Of a stretch of DNA of 64,000 nucleotides, positions 36,912 through 49,506 are shown one piece after another (position 1 is the first letter of the stretch; the number at the start of each line of letters is the position of its first letter). Origin of the DNA: Linum tenue (lineage: Eukaryota; Streptophyta; Magnoliopsida; Malpighiales; Linaceae); the NCBI GenBank assembly GCA_946122785.1, contig CAMGYJ010000008.1, positions 15,463,475-15,527,474 on the forward strand. Reading direction: 5' to 3'. The translations under genes and the position numbers were made by a program. The notes beneath the pieces were generated by a model, which saw only the letters and a list, made by a program, of their open reading frames with translations, was not told where the DNA came from and ran no database searches.

Positions 36912-38755
36912 GGGTTAAAGACACATTTGGTCACTGAGATTACTAAATCGAGACATGTTTAGTCACTAGAAAAAGTTAATATCAAATTTGATCACTGTAA
37001 TTACTAAAACGGGACACATTTAGTCACTCGCTGTTAGTTGCCGTCCAATTCCGTTAACAGAGTCCGTTATGTGCTGACGTGGCTAATGTGAGCGCCTAGT
37101 CAGCGCTGTTTTGGGCCGGAAATGGTCAAACCCGACCCGCCACGTCAGACATCACCCAAATCATTAACCCAACCGGACCCAGAAATAAACTCTAACCCAC
37201 TTAAAAAAACAAAACTCATCAGTTTCCTTCTCCTTCCTCTATCATCCAATCCCCACTCCACGACCACCCCCGCCGTCCAACAGAATCACAGATGTAAAGA
37301 AAATTTTCAAGGCTGCGATTCCTCTGCCCTTGGCGACGACAGAGGGAACAGAGTCAGCAGCTGAGGCTCGGATTCTCTAGGGGTCGACACCGGCAAGGGA
37401 TGCAGAAAAAAACCCATTTTCCGCAATCGCCCGGTCTTCCTCCTCCAACGGCGAGGATGAGCTATTGGTACTGCTGCAGTTCCCCGACGATGAGGGGCAG
37501 GGTGACAGCCCTGACAGGGCGCCGTTATTGTGGAAGAATGTGTCTTGATTCAATAGAGTCACTGGGCTCAGCGTCAGCTTGGGGAAATCCAGCAAGCTCG
37601 GTGACAAGATCTTCGCGGCGGAGGCGGAGGGAGGGGAAGAAGGCGAGATGAGATTGGAATGGAAGCCGAAACGTCCGGCGGTCGGAAGCAGAGTGTTGAT
37701 CATGAGGCTATGGTGCTTGAAGTTGTTGCTCCTCCTCTCGTAGAGTTGCTGCTGCTGTTGTTTCTTGTGTGGGTATGCTTATGATGGGATGAATGGGGAA
37801 ATGGGTGTTGCCCCTCATTGGCGGCGACAGTGGCAAAGGATCTTGGTGTCTTGGGGAGGAGGCTGGTTTGGCTGTGTCGGCGGATCCGGTGAGAATTTGG
37901 ACGACTTGCTTGAAAGTTGAGGTATTTGCCTAGACGAAGGTTGTTGGGTAAGGATTTATATGGTGGTGGTGATAATCAGATATGGGGATCTGGTGGCCGC
38001 CATTGGAATTGCTGAAATTACCGTTTGGGGAAGCCAATGGAGATTATTGTTGTCGGAAAAGATGGTTCTTCTGGCTCTCGGATGATGAAGCATTGTTGTA
38101 CATTAGTGCTCTGCCTACTGCATTGTTACTACTGCTGCCTTCCATTAGTCACTCTGTTTTCTTGCTCAGCCGCCGCCGTGGTTGGAATTGCAAGCCATGG
38201 AACCGAATTGAAGTTGTGGAAGAAGGAGGGAAATGGTGGTTGTGACTTGTTAGACTGTGGAGAGAGTGGAGAAAGAGAGAGGGATGAGCTTGGTTGGAGA
38301 AAGGGAGATTTTCTTTACATCTGTGATTCTCTTAGATGGGTTAAGCACTTATGACCGCCGACGGCGGCGGTTGGGCTCACATGGCGGTGGATGGTCGTGG
38401 AGTGGGGATTGGATGACAGAGGAAGGTGAAGGGTTTTCGGTTCTGCAAATGGAAACTGATTTGTTTTTTTAAGTGGGTTAGGGTTTATTTCGGGGTCGGG
38501 TTGGGTTAATGGTTTGGGTTGGATGTCTGACGTGGCGGGTCGGGTTTGACCATTTCCTGCCCAAAAAGGCGCTGACTAGGCGCTCACGTCAGTACATAAC
38601 GGACTCTGTTAACGGAGTTGGACGGCAACTAACGACGAGTGACTAAATGTGTCATGTTTTAGTAATTATAGTGACCAAATTTGATATGAACTTTTTTCTA
38701 GTGACTAAATATGTCCCGATTTAGTAATCTCAGTGACCAAATGTGTCTTTAACCC
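36912..38755. mobile_element. Pack-MULE 1 with captured VQ-motif gene
   Basis: Inverted repeats of roughly 300 bp at each end start GGGTTAAAGACACATTTGG. They are flanked by a perfect 10-bp duplication ATGTAAATAG (36902-36911 and 38756-38765). Between the arms lies a decayed, essentially full-length VQ-motif gene on the minus strand. No transposase is present, so movement would depend on a MULE elsewhere. Confidence 0.93.
37307..38145 (-). pseudogene. VQ-motif protein pseudogene captured by the Pack-MULE
   Basis: The minus-strand frame opens MEGSSSNNAVGRAL and reaches PYPTTFV, a TAG (37930-37932) and then the VQ core FKQVVQILTG. An earlier TAA lies after FRQQ. Past a frameshift the order continues as in the VQ4/VQ19/VQ33 type: QLYERRSN, then AKILSPSLLDFPKLTLSPVT, then EEEDRAIAENGFF. 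After another frameshift comes PQLLTLFPLSSPR and a terminal stop. Start, core and end are all present, so nearly a whole (usually intronless) gene was acquired, then broken by two stops and at least two frameshifts. Intact family members are nuclear WRKY partners and MAPK substrates; this copy should not make a working protein. Confidence 0.87.
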
Positions 38756-38807
38756 ATGTAAATAGTTAAAGTATTGTCAGGTACTCTTCCTCTTGTCAGC
38801 TCTATTA

Positions 38808-39396
38808 GATTGCGTTTGGATAGATGTATTTCAAATATAATGTATTTGAAATACATGTTTTGAAAATGCATGCATTTGAAATACATGTTTTGAAAATGCA
38901 TGCATTTGAAATATATGTAATTCAAATTCGTTGTCTGGATATTCATTTGTATTTTGTTTGTATTTTAAATTTCATGTTTTTTATTTTAATTTTGAACTTT
39001 TTTAAATTTCCTTTTTGGTAAATTACAGTTTGGTGCCCAGATTTATTTTTTCTTACAATTTCGTACCTTAACTTTTAAAATTGTACAAAAAAGGTCCAGA
39101 AATTTTGATGGTAAATTTATGTTTTTGTACCTTTATATGTGTTGCTTCACACTATAGTACCTGAACTTTTAATATTTTACAAATAGGTCCAATTTTTTGT
39201 TAGGTCTTTCAAATCACTAGTTGTTGAAATGTATTTGAAGTTGACAAGTAATGCACTAGACATGTATTTGGAAATCACCCCATGATTTTGGCACAAATCC
39301 AAATACCAAATTTTATTAATATCCAAACACATGATTTGACATTTAGAAATCCAAATGGCAAATACCAAATCCAAATCATTCTATCCAAACACACGC
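38808..39396. mobile_element. Harbinger/Tourist-like MITE, 589 bp
   Basis: Left end GATTGCGTTTGGATAGA and reversed right end GCGTGTGTTTGGATAGA are inverted repeats flanked by TTA (38805-38807 and 39397-39399). The left half contains short tandem palindromes of TGTATTTGAAATACATG and AAAATGCATGCATTT type. Confidence 0.7.
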
Positions 39397-39399
39397 TTA

Positions 39400-40521
39400 A
39401 TATATTTGACGAGCTGCGATTGGAGTTTTCTAACTATTTTCCCTTCTTTATCGTCTATAGTCGCATGATTTCCTCAACCCCTTTTCCCCCTTCTAATCGA
39501 TCACTTCCGACATGTATGTTAACACTTAATGTGAATATTTATTACAGTACTAGTATGAGATTTAAGTCAACCATCTTCACATCCAAAGACAATAGTGTTG
39601 CATTTGGCTCACACTTATAAAGAGCGAATTTGAAACAGCGTTGAAGGACAAAAAAAAAAGGGACAGGAACAAGAGGATGGAAACAAGAAGAATTGATTTT
39701 GAGGAATGAGGAAAAGAGGATATGGGATGGGCGTTTTTTAGCGATTTGTAAGGATTCTCTTTGGCCCACGGAAAGTATGTTAGGTTTTGTGAACTCAAAG
39801 TGGACACAACACAATAATAATATGACACTGCATGACACTCTTTTTCTTGCCCCCTGGCCCAATTGCCCAATAATATCAAAAATTTCTATTGAGATTTCAA
39901 ATTTAAATCTAATTAACGCATATTCTGATTGGATTGGGGGCAAATTACCTCACCCCACAATAATTCACCACCGCCGTCAGTCCTTCCTGGCAATCCCATG
40001 AGCCAGCTCACAATCAAACTCGCCACTAGGAGTAGGAATTACCTCGTCTGGGAACTTCTGCCCCAACAATTGCTGGATGCTTATGAACTACTTCATTGAG
40101 CTGATCACATGCACCAATATCGATCGGTGTATCGTTCCTGGCTTCGATGGGATTGTTGGCTCGACGTCCAAATTCATGCTGCATCGAGAATCCAGCACTC
40201 TGCTGGCCGCCCATATCAAAAGCAGCCAGAAACTGGATGTGGTTTACCCCAGCTCCGGACTTCGACTCGAAGAATGAACAGTAAAAACAAGAAACTGCGA
40301 TGAACTAGTCTAAAACTATCCCAAAATTCCCCTACATTCGGCTCCTTTCCTAATTGACAACCTATGCTCCTCTCCCAACAGAATTTCATGGAGAGACTCG
40401 GCAATTAAACAAATAAATATATAGTTTTATATACAGCACGAGAGAGAGAGAGAGAGAGAGAGCATGGAATTGTTTTGTATGAATACAAAGTTACAACAAG
40501 AAAGTTAAGAGAGTTACATAT
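39400..40521. other. Intergenic region and 3' flank of ARC3
   Basis: No firm gene. Frames at 39542-39943 and 40026-40214 (both minus) are uninformative. A GA microsatellite lies at 40441-40463 just past the ARC3 stop, probably in its 3' UTR or flank. Confidence 0.35.
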
Positions 40522-43500
40522 CTATTGACCATTGTTGTCAGAATCCAGTGGCTTCCGGCTTACAAGCACACCCTTATTCCAAACCTCGACGCACCTGTAG
40601 ATGGAGCACGGTGTAAGGACATGAAAGCATGGAGTTCATAGTATTCTGACGTGAATTAACAGTCTTTTAGACAAAATATGGTTGAACCATCATTCAAATC
40701 CCCTCAGCAGAAGATGATACACAATATGGATGTTTGTAGTTGCCGTGCATTTTCCAGATGAACTAAGCACACATTCTAGGTCGAATTAGGTGCCTAAGTT
40801 TACCGATAAATCTAAACTAGAATGGTAGTGATAATTATCAAGTATTTGCCATGTTAATGATAAGGAAAACATGGCAGATAGGTCTGTGTTCAAAGTAAAT
40901 ATTTGAAGATAAGAGTTTAGAAATTCTATCTAACAACAAACAACAATTTAGCCATGCAAAGATCAGTTTGGAATTTAAGTATTTACCACGTTAATGAGAA
41001 GTTGAGGCTATTATTCACAGACGAAAGGAACTAAGATCGAAGTAAATAAGTACAGCGACTCAAATTCTCACCTTGTTCCATCAACATTTATACAAAGGAA
41101 GTCACCATGGCGCCAACCATCTACAAACTGGCCAAAAAAGACATCGCCGAACTTTGAATAGAAGCGGCTTTCGCCATTGGCTTTTCCCTTCCAGAAGTTT
41201 GCAAACCAACGATCCCCCGTGTGGAAATAAAACCAACCCTAAATGATTGGAAAATATATAACATTTAGTCTTCCAAGAAGTATCCAAGCTAAACATACTT
41301 TCCAAACTAAATGGGCACCTCAAAACAATGTACTAGTACGTTAACGGTTATGACTGGATAATATCAGCATGGAGCAAAAACCACCCAAAACCAACACAGA
41401 GCCTTGTTGAAAGATCCTTAAGAAATGCGTCTACAAGTACTTTACCTTCAGAAACGTAGTCAATACACTTACCCTATCCAGGTAACTTCAACTGTTTTGA
41501 TTGCTTGTGAAGTGTAGACAAAACATTAAACCCACATTCATGATCATCTAGATATATGGATTTTCCCTTATTGGTCAAACACCTATATGATCAAACATAT
41601 ATCCACTGATAATTTTATATTTGAATCAACGTTCAACGATACTGTGTTTCTCTACACAGAAAATATGGCATGTCGGCATTTCTCACTAGATCATAGATGT
41701 AAGCTAACAAATATCCAGATAAGTAAACAGCTGGAGAAATCAAGATTGAAGACCAGTATTCCAGCCAGAATAGATAAACACAAACCTTTCCATGCATAAC
41801 ATCGTCCCTCCATGAGCCCTGAAATACATCTCCATTACTGAAGTAGAAAGCCCCCAGTCCTGATCTTTTACCATAGCGCCACATGCCATCATATATGCTC
41901 CCATCATCAAGGAGAAGACGGCCCTAATAGAAGTTCAATTTGGCAATTCGTTTCTAATGTCTTCTATAATATATGAGATGAAAAAAATGAAATGCTTATT
42001 TGTGACAGGCCTGTGGTAGTCTACCTTTCCTTCAGGAAGTCCCCCTTGGCATTTCCCCTTATAAACTCCACCTCTGTAATGCATTTCTGTTACAGGACTC
42101 CACTTTTTCGGTGAATCGCGCTCAGATTCCTGCGTGAAAAGAGAAATAAGAATAATTGCATACTAAAAGAAAAGGCCAAACATCAGAAGTGAAAACAAAA
42201 GCCAGAATAACAACACTACTCCATTTATTATTATTTTTACCCTGTTAATTTCAACCCTTGAATCCATTATATGCACAGAAAAATCATGACCTATTTTCCA
42301 TTTGTAGTTTATGGATTTAATAGAAACATTGCTATTACCGAAAGACAGAACAAGTTACAACTGTTACAGTTTTGAAACTCAACTTCCCTTGGCCATCCAT
42401 GCTATTTTTAATGATTTTTAAAGAGCATTACTTTGCAAATGGAAGTTCCGCGCATGGCATGTTATAAAGTTATGGAAGGACTACGATTTTTCGCATGGAA
42501 TAGAAATTTGAACAGGGAAAAGGAGTTGCAATCTGCAATCAAGCCTCTTTTGGGTAAAAAAAACTGAAATAATGTAGAATGTGGCATCAAAGTGGAACCT
42601 AGATTAACATGAGAATGGGGAAAGATTCGAAGTAACTTGAAGAAGGAATAACTAACATAGTTAGCTAAACAAAATGACATCATGGATTGCGCTAACTAGC
42701 ACATGCAAATGTGACCAATGTGTATCATGGAATTTGCCAGAATATGTTGATGATATGTATAGTACCAGCATAGAAGCAGCACGAACAGCAAGACCTCCTT
42801 GCTTTTTCGATAGTTCATCGTTTCTACCCTTCAACAAGGTAGACGCATTGCTGTAGAAGTCCTTCACAGCTAGAAAACCAGCATCAGTCAAGGCACCCAA
42901 AGAAGAGATACTAGAGTTATCAAGTGGTTCTTGGACACCATTCTCTTCTTGGGTCTCTGGTAGTTCTCCACCATACGAGTTATCGTGAAAATCTCTTGAA
43001 TCTTCCTGACGCCTCACACCAACTGGAAGGGGAAAGATACTTAAGTTATCAAGAGGTGGCTTAGCTCTAGCCCTTTGGTTAGCCCACTTCTCTGCTATCT
43101 GATGTCCAAGCCCCAAGTTCCCATTCAGCAGCAATTCCCTTTGGAAAGCCATAGTGCCTGCAGAAAAAGAAAACTTAAGAGATTCAATAACCAAAACACT
43201 CGACCGAATGTATCTATACCAGGACCTTCTGGTTCAAAGAAACCTTTGGGGTTTCTACCTTCATTAATTTGTTCACTAAAATCAGAAGAACCAGTAAATA
43301 GATCTTCCTCTCCACTTCCATCCCTGAACAATTGAAATATAGCAAATAGTGAAACCAAAGTCAAAATCCTGGAACAACAAAGAAAAAGAAAGCTAGAGTT
43401 GGGCTGCAGGGCAAATTGAGTGGAGACCGAGGATTTGGACCTTAAATCAACACCTTCTTCAAGTCCGCTAAATACTGTCTCATTGTCCTCCTCACCCTGC

Positions 43501-46500
43501 TTGTCAACTACATTGGTCATACCATTCACGGGAATCTCATCTCCGACCGCACTGACATGTAATGAGTCTAATGATCCAGAGGCATTGGCACTGTCAGTCT
43601 TGCTTTCATTGTCATCCGATTGCTGGTTTCCCATAAAGAACTTAAAAATGGAAGGGAAATGCTCAACCATTGCCGAGAAGATGTTTTTCTTTGGAGGAGT
43701 CTGGTTGTGAGGTCTACTGCTGATAACATAGAAGAATTCAAATCAGAATTTTACCTAAAGAGAGGGGGAAAGATTCACATCAGAAATGTAAGAAGCATTT
43801 TTTTTTTTTTTTGGTAATAAGAAAGCTTCTAACGTTGAATACTTATGATCCAAAAGTTTATTTTTCCGCTACTTTTATCCCTGTAAATGCAGTGATCGGC
43901 CCTTAATTTTCTCTAAGGTCCGGTCTTCTGGGTTAAAGCAGAATGCAGCCTGGGTAGAATTTCTACAAAGCATAGTTTGCTCTAGCTTGCCCCAATTTAT
44001 CCACATGTACACAACAAGACACCCCAACACAATGGTAACAGAACCCTCTGAAAGAATAAAGAAACTGCAAACAAAATGAATCATCATGCCTTTCCACAAG
44101 GATGCATACCCTGCGACAATAATTGCTGAAACTAGCATGTTTTGCTCCAGATTTGGTTCACGGGAAGAAGCTACAACAACTTTCCCCGTGAATTCCACTG
44201 TCTGGCGGAAAATGTGCAAAGCAGCACGCAAACCTTCATCTTCGATGATATCTGAGCTTATGATGACACAGAAGACTGTCCCACTAGAATCCTGTGAACA
44301 TGGTAAGCAGAATATTGCATCCTATTAGCTATTTACCTTAATGACATAGCATTGAAATAAAATAAAAGAATGAGACCAGATACTTGTAAAATAACAAGTC
44401 TGGAAACAAAAGAAAAGGAGATGTGGGTGAATTCAATTTAAAGGAGGTTGAAATAAGTTGGATGTAAAAGATGTATGAAGTTTTACGGGAATCACTTTCT
44501 TCAAGACAAGAAAACATGGTTTTGGCTAAATTTCAAGACAACAAAAGTCAATATAAGACTTAGATATAAATAAAAAAAAGAGATACTAAGTCGATAAAAG
44601 AGTGGCCATACAAGCATATTCCAGACCCCTCATTATGTAAAAGTTACAACAGCTATGATTCTTTGCCCGAAAGGATAAACTTGCACACGCAAAACAGAAC
44701 TATAAGAAGAAAAAAAATAGATCGCAAACGAGAATGATGGTTACTGCTCAACCCATATTGTTTTAAGTTTACTTTATACCTCTATACCAGTGCCAATGAA
44801 AGGGCAGTCATAAAGGGCCTGCAGCAGTGATTCTCTAATGCTCTTACCCACTCCAAATCCAATTTTCGCTTCTTTCTGGTTCTTCAGATTCTGTGAAAGC
44901 AGCTTATTCAGGGACATCCAAACCAGAAGTATGACAAAGATAATGAAAAAGAAAAGTAAAACGTTCAAAACTATGGTTGAGAAACAGTTATAATTTTACA
45001 TCTCCAGTATGGATAGACATACGAATAGACATGATGCTGCATCAACGCACTATAAAAATGAAAAACAACTTGTGAATGGTCTGGTGATGTTTGACCAGAT
45101 ATCTCAGCTCCTTATTCATAAGCAATTCCATCAAGCAACCTTGACTTTTCTATTTGAGTAACTCATATATGTGGGTTGAGACTGCTTCACACACCAAAAG
45201 GAAGGTGAAAGGGAAAGAAACTTAGTTCTGAGAATGGCCATAAAGACTTACCTTTAAAATGTCTGAATCTACTATCCCTTTCACATTATCATGTGGTCCG
45301 TCAATTAGTTTTTTAAGTGTCTCCTGAGGCTGTTGCATGAAGGATTAATTACATATTCGTTAGTGGGAAATGCAGGGATGAACTACAGTCTGGACATCTG
45401 AAAATCCTTCTAACAGGGATATAATATATGTACTTACAGACACAAGCAAAGAGATGGCCTTTATGGCCAATGAAACGGCACGATTTGCAGTCCTTAAAGC
45501 CTCATCTAGAGTCACCAAATCCTTTTTGAGCAGCGTGTCAGTGTCTACATCTGTATAATGCAACCAAAAACACAGAGACTTAAGCTCAGAAGCCCATTTC
45601 TAGCATGTTACTTGCACAATGAGACACTTCGTCTACAGCAACTGGAAGCACTTCAGCACCAATTCATATCAACAGTCAACTATTCTCTTATAATAGAGGC
45701 CTACTAAATACAGATGAGCCCGTCACATAAGCTTATTCACAGGGTACTGAGAGTCTGATGTACTGAATGAATGATAATTGATGCACAAGTGATTTTTATG
45801 ACAAGTTGGAAGAACCAAGAATTTCAACGAAGACAAATAGCTAAAGTTTACAATTCTACCATAAAAAGGTGAGAGATTACATGAAGGTTATCAGAAAAAA
45901 CCATACAGATAAGTAGAGAAAATTTAAAAGCTAATTCATTGTCAAAATGTTTCAACCAATGCAACAGATAGAGGAGAAAGCACAGCAGGGCTGCTTTATG
46001 GGAAGAAAAAAGAGACTAAGTGCCCAATTTAAGGCGAAATTTCCATGGCAAACGACAATCCCCGGGCAGTATTGGTGAGTCCAACACTACCTAAATAGTG
46101 TAACAAGATGAACTAAATTTCAGTATCATCTACCAACTTAAAGGTTTAACAGGCTCAAGACCAAATTATGGTATATATTTATCGACAGTGTCTATCCTAA
46201 TGGCAAGCCAAGAAGAGGATCACAGGTATGAAATGATAGTATCAGTTTGTAACTAGAAAAAAAACCCAGAGATTTGATTTGAAGTATAACCTATGTCTAT
46301 AATTCAATGCCACAAATAAAGAACCACTATCAAAAGATACATTCCATTGGGACCCTCACCTATATAAAAGTCTGTATGCTCTTGAAGCTCTTTAATCAAA
46401 GTTTTCACCTGCAGAGTTTGTTTCAAGCATGATGTTCAATCACGTGATCGATGAGAAAGGCCAACGAGATGTAAAGCCTCAAGTCAATGAAGGTGACAGT

Positions 46501-49043
46501 GGCATAAGTCTTCTGCATATTGATTCTAGTATCAGAGCAAGCTACATTGTCAAATGGTAAATACATTTGCAATCTAGGTACATTTGTTGTTCCAACAAAG
46601 TTTCAGAGATGTTCTGGGAGGTAACTCAACGCTGCAGAGAAAGGATCTAGTTCCTGGTCCTGGAGTCAAGATCACTCTGATTCGTAATTTATTTGGAGAG
46701 AACAAAATGGCACAACGCAAAATGACACAAGAAGAAAAATTCCTCTATCCTAGGATTGACAAAGGAAAATGGGAGAGATGCTATGTACTCATTTCATCAC
46801 CGAGAAGAAAAGCAAAGGAAAAACAAAGTGAAGATAATTATCAGAAAAATGTCACTTATAGTAATTAGTTAAACCCCACTCCACCTTTTTCCTGTTTAAA
46901 AACAAAAACTCTGCAAATTGTTTGTTTGTAATTGGAATGAAAATCTCAACTCAGTAAGTATCTGTGGGCCATGCAGTCTGAATTCAAATGCCTTCCAAAT
47001 CATGATCACCCAATGTTCAAGAGACCAATAGCTACTCATGAATGCATGTAACAGCACAAGGAGAATACTCGAATAAGACATACATTGTTAAGAATGTTCT
47101 ACGGGTTTAGAAGTATTAATCTTTGATGTACACTTTTTGAGTCACATTCAAGTCTAAACCATGGTTTTAGACTTTTAGTTACCATTTGAAAAAAAATGTA
47201 TCTGGCCTTGGAAGTTCCAATTATTTTCTTCAGTCATGATATTTGATCAAGCATAACATACAAATATGTGCATTGTGGATATCCCTCCCAATATACAACA
47301 AACTATGTAGAAGAAGGCAAATTCTAACCAGCGTCTCCAAATACTAATTTCTCTATTTGAGTTTTTGTCAGATCAATAGACTATATAGAAGAAGTTGCAC
47401 CAAGGAAAACATCGAAAATTATAAACAAGATTCAGCTTTAAAGTAAACAAGCAAGTAATGCCAAGTATACTCCACCTCATCCTGTCGCCTTTTCCCTTCA
47501 AAGCTGAAAGGGTTTACAACAATGGCAACAGCTAATCCATTTCTGGATCTGACTGTTTTAAGAATATTAACAGCTGCATCCTGATCCAAGCCATATCCTG
47601 CACTTGCCACCTAGTAAAGTAAGAAGAAAATAGTATTAGAACTGTTTCCATACAGCAAGCATATTCATTTTCTTGCTGACCATACAGCAAGCAACAGTAC
47701 ACAACAATTTTTTTCCAAACAACGTTCATAATAAGCATCAAAGCAAAACTCATGAGCAGAGAAGGAAGGGTAAGGAATCTACAAACAAGGATTATAGCCT
47801 GCGAACATGTTTGCAAAAACTGAGAAGCTTCCAGGCACCTTGGATTAGGATCTGCAGAAATAAACAGACATGTATAGATATCCATTATTCGTTTTGCTTT
47901 GTCCCAAGAACACTCAAGATCTTTAGATAGATGAGAAACCTGAAAATGCAGTTTGTTCTCATAAAGTAACCACATTTAAACTTCAATATTACTAGGCTGA
48001 ATTGCCCCTGAATCTCGGTGTGGAATGGATTCTCTACTTCCAGCCACCACAAAGCAATTTCTTTTACATAAAGAGCCTCTACCATCCATTCAGGGAAAGT
48101 AGAAAAAGAGGAAGTTCATAGAGCTAGTAACAATCAACTCAATTAAGATCATCATCTAGGTCGCGTAATGGGATTGGGTAAGAACTAAGAAATTCTCCAT
48201 TAAACCCCCAGGTCAGCAGTGAAATCCACTACTTAACTGACTTAAACCAATGTCTTGTTTCTAAAATATCACAGGAAAGTAGACATCATAATCCGAAGCA
48301 GCAGCTGAGAAAACTCATAATGCCACACATTCCAGACTATTATAATAAAACCATGCATCTTATTGCAATTTGCAGCACTAAGCAAGAAATGTAGTTTCAA
48401 CTACTAAATGTAAAGCCATTGCCAAATATTGAAACTCAGAAACAGTTGGCCGATGATATAAGCACCAAAAACAAAATGAAGAACAAAGAAACAAACCCCT
48501 CTCTAGAAGCCTTTCTTCTAATTGAGTATTTGAGGAATCCTTTGCTTGAATGCTCCTGCAAGAAGATATGGTATGAAGACGTTAGTTTAGAGTGGCGATA
48601 AGCTGGGCACAAACCAGCCCCCAGCGTGCCCTCAATAAGACCGTGAAACGAAAGTACCAGCAGCGGACAGATTGCGAGAGTTGGAAGGGCGATTCCAAGC
48701 AGAAGCGAAGAACAGCATCCTTTCTACTCCCAATGCCAATAACGTCCACCGGCGGGGAATTAACACCACTGCCACCGTCGTCGTAACCAGTAGTGACCAC
48801 GCGTTCTCTGTAATTCAATGCCCCATCTTTGTCCGACGAACTCGCTCTCAGCCGAAGAGAGCGGCGCCACCGCCGCGCAGGGTAGTTACCGAAACGCCAT
48901 CTCATGCAACCACCATATTTTCTGTAGGAGTATGAGGGGATGGATTGGTGAGAGACGGAGACGATGACAGGAGAAGAGCTCGGGAAGCTTTCCTTCGAAT
49001 AGAAAAGGCTCCATTTCAGAGGACTCACGACGGAGAATTGCAT
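40522..49043 (-). CDS. ARC3: ARC3, chloroplast division-site regulator (FtsZ-like plus MORN repeats)
   Basis: Sixteen exons in consistent phase give 811 aa: 49043-48658, 48555-48497, 47851-47787, 47610-47476, 46408-46360, 45550-45438, 45329-45252, 44890-44780, 44291-44110, 43719-43441, 43323-43220, 43157-42766, 42129-42025, 41923-41786, 41238-41072 and 40594-40522. A Ser/Arg-rich transit-peptide-like N-terminus precedes VIGIGSRKDAV (101-111). The FtsZ-like domain has VASAGYGLD, IVVNPFSFEGKRRQDE, LLKKDLVTLDEAL and GFGVGKSI. From about residue 662 come five MORN-type repeats (YDGMWRYGKRSGLGAFYF, FQGSWRDDVMHGKGWFYF and others). The known Arabidopsis protein is about 740 aa and restricts FtsZ ring assembly to mid-plastid, partnering with ARC6, PARC6 and MCD1. 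All key segments are present, so it is probably functional. Confidence 0.95.
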
Positions 49044-49506
49044 GAAGGTGAAAGCGGAGATTTGGATTAAGCAGTCGTGAAAGAAAGCGATAATTGAGCT
49101 CCCGGACTTCTTTCTTAGTTTTCAGTTAGTTCGATCCCTTTCTGATAAAACGTTAGGACTTAGAGCACAAAAAGCTGGCTCCATCCTATTTCTCAACTTC
49201 ATTTTTGAACTCTTGGAAAGTTTCCAATTTTGATCGCAATTCAACCCTCAATCATAGTTACTTTACTCTCACTCACACTAGTGGTGATCAGTACAGTATC
49301 GGTATCCCAATACCAAATACTGAAATCTCGAATGCCGAATTACATCCTAAAATCAATCTCAATCCTTAAATATTTCAGTATCCCAATCGGTACTTCGGTA
49401 TCCCAATCGGTACTTTGATTGTTTGATTTAGGGCAAAAAGACTAAGTAACGAGTTTTGAATTATGAAAATAACAAGATATTAGGTGATAGACGAGAGTTA
49501 CTTAAA
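49044..49506. other. Promoter side of ARC3
   Basis: The 5' flank of ARC3 (minus strand) up to the Pack-MULE. The stretch 49270-49420 contains repeated GGTATCCCAAT-type words. No gene seen. Confidence 0.4.

Noticed and set aside
38820..38900. CRISPR-like spaced repeats of TTTGAAATACATG
   Set aside because: The repeats are adjacent palindromes within a MITE arm in a plant genome, not a CRISPR array.
40026..40404. Moderately open frames on both strands
   Set aside because: Neither strand shows a recognisable domain or splice continuation; left unassigned.
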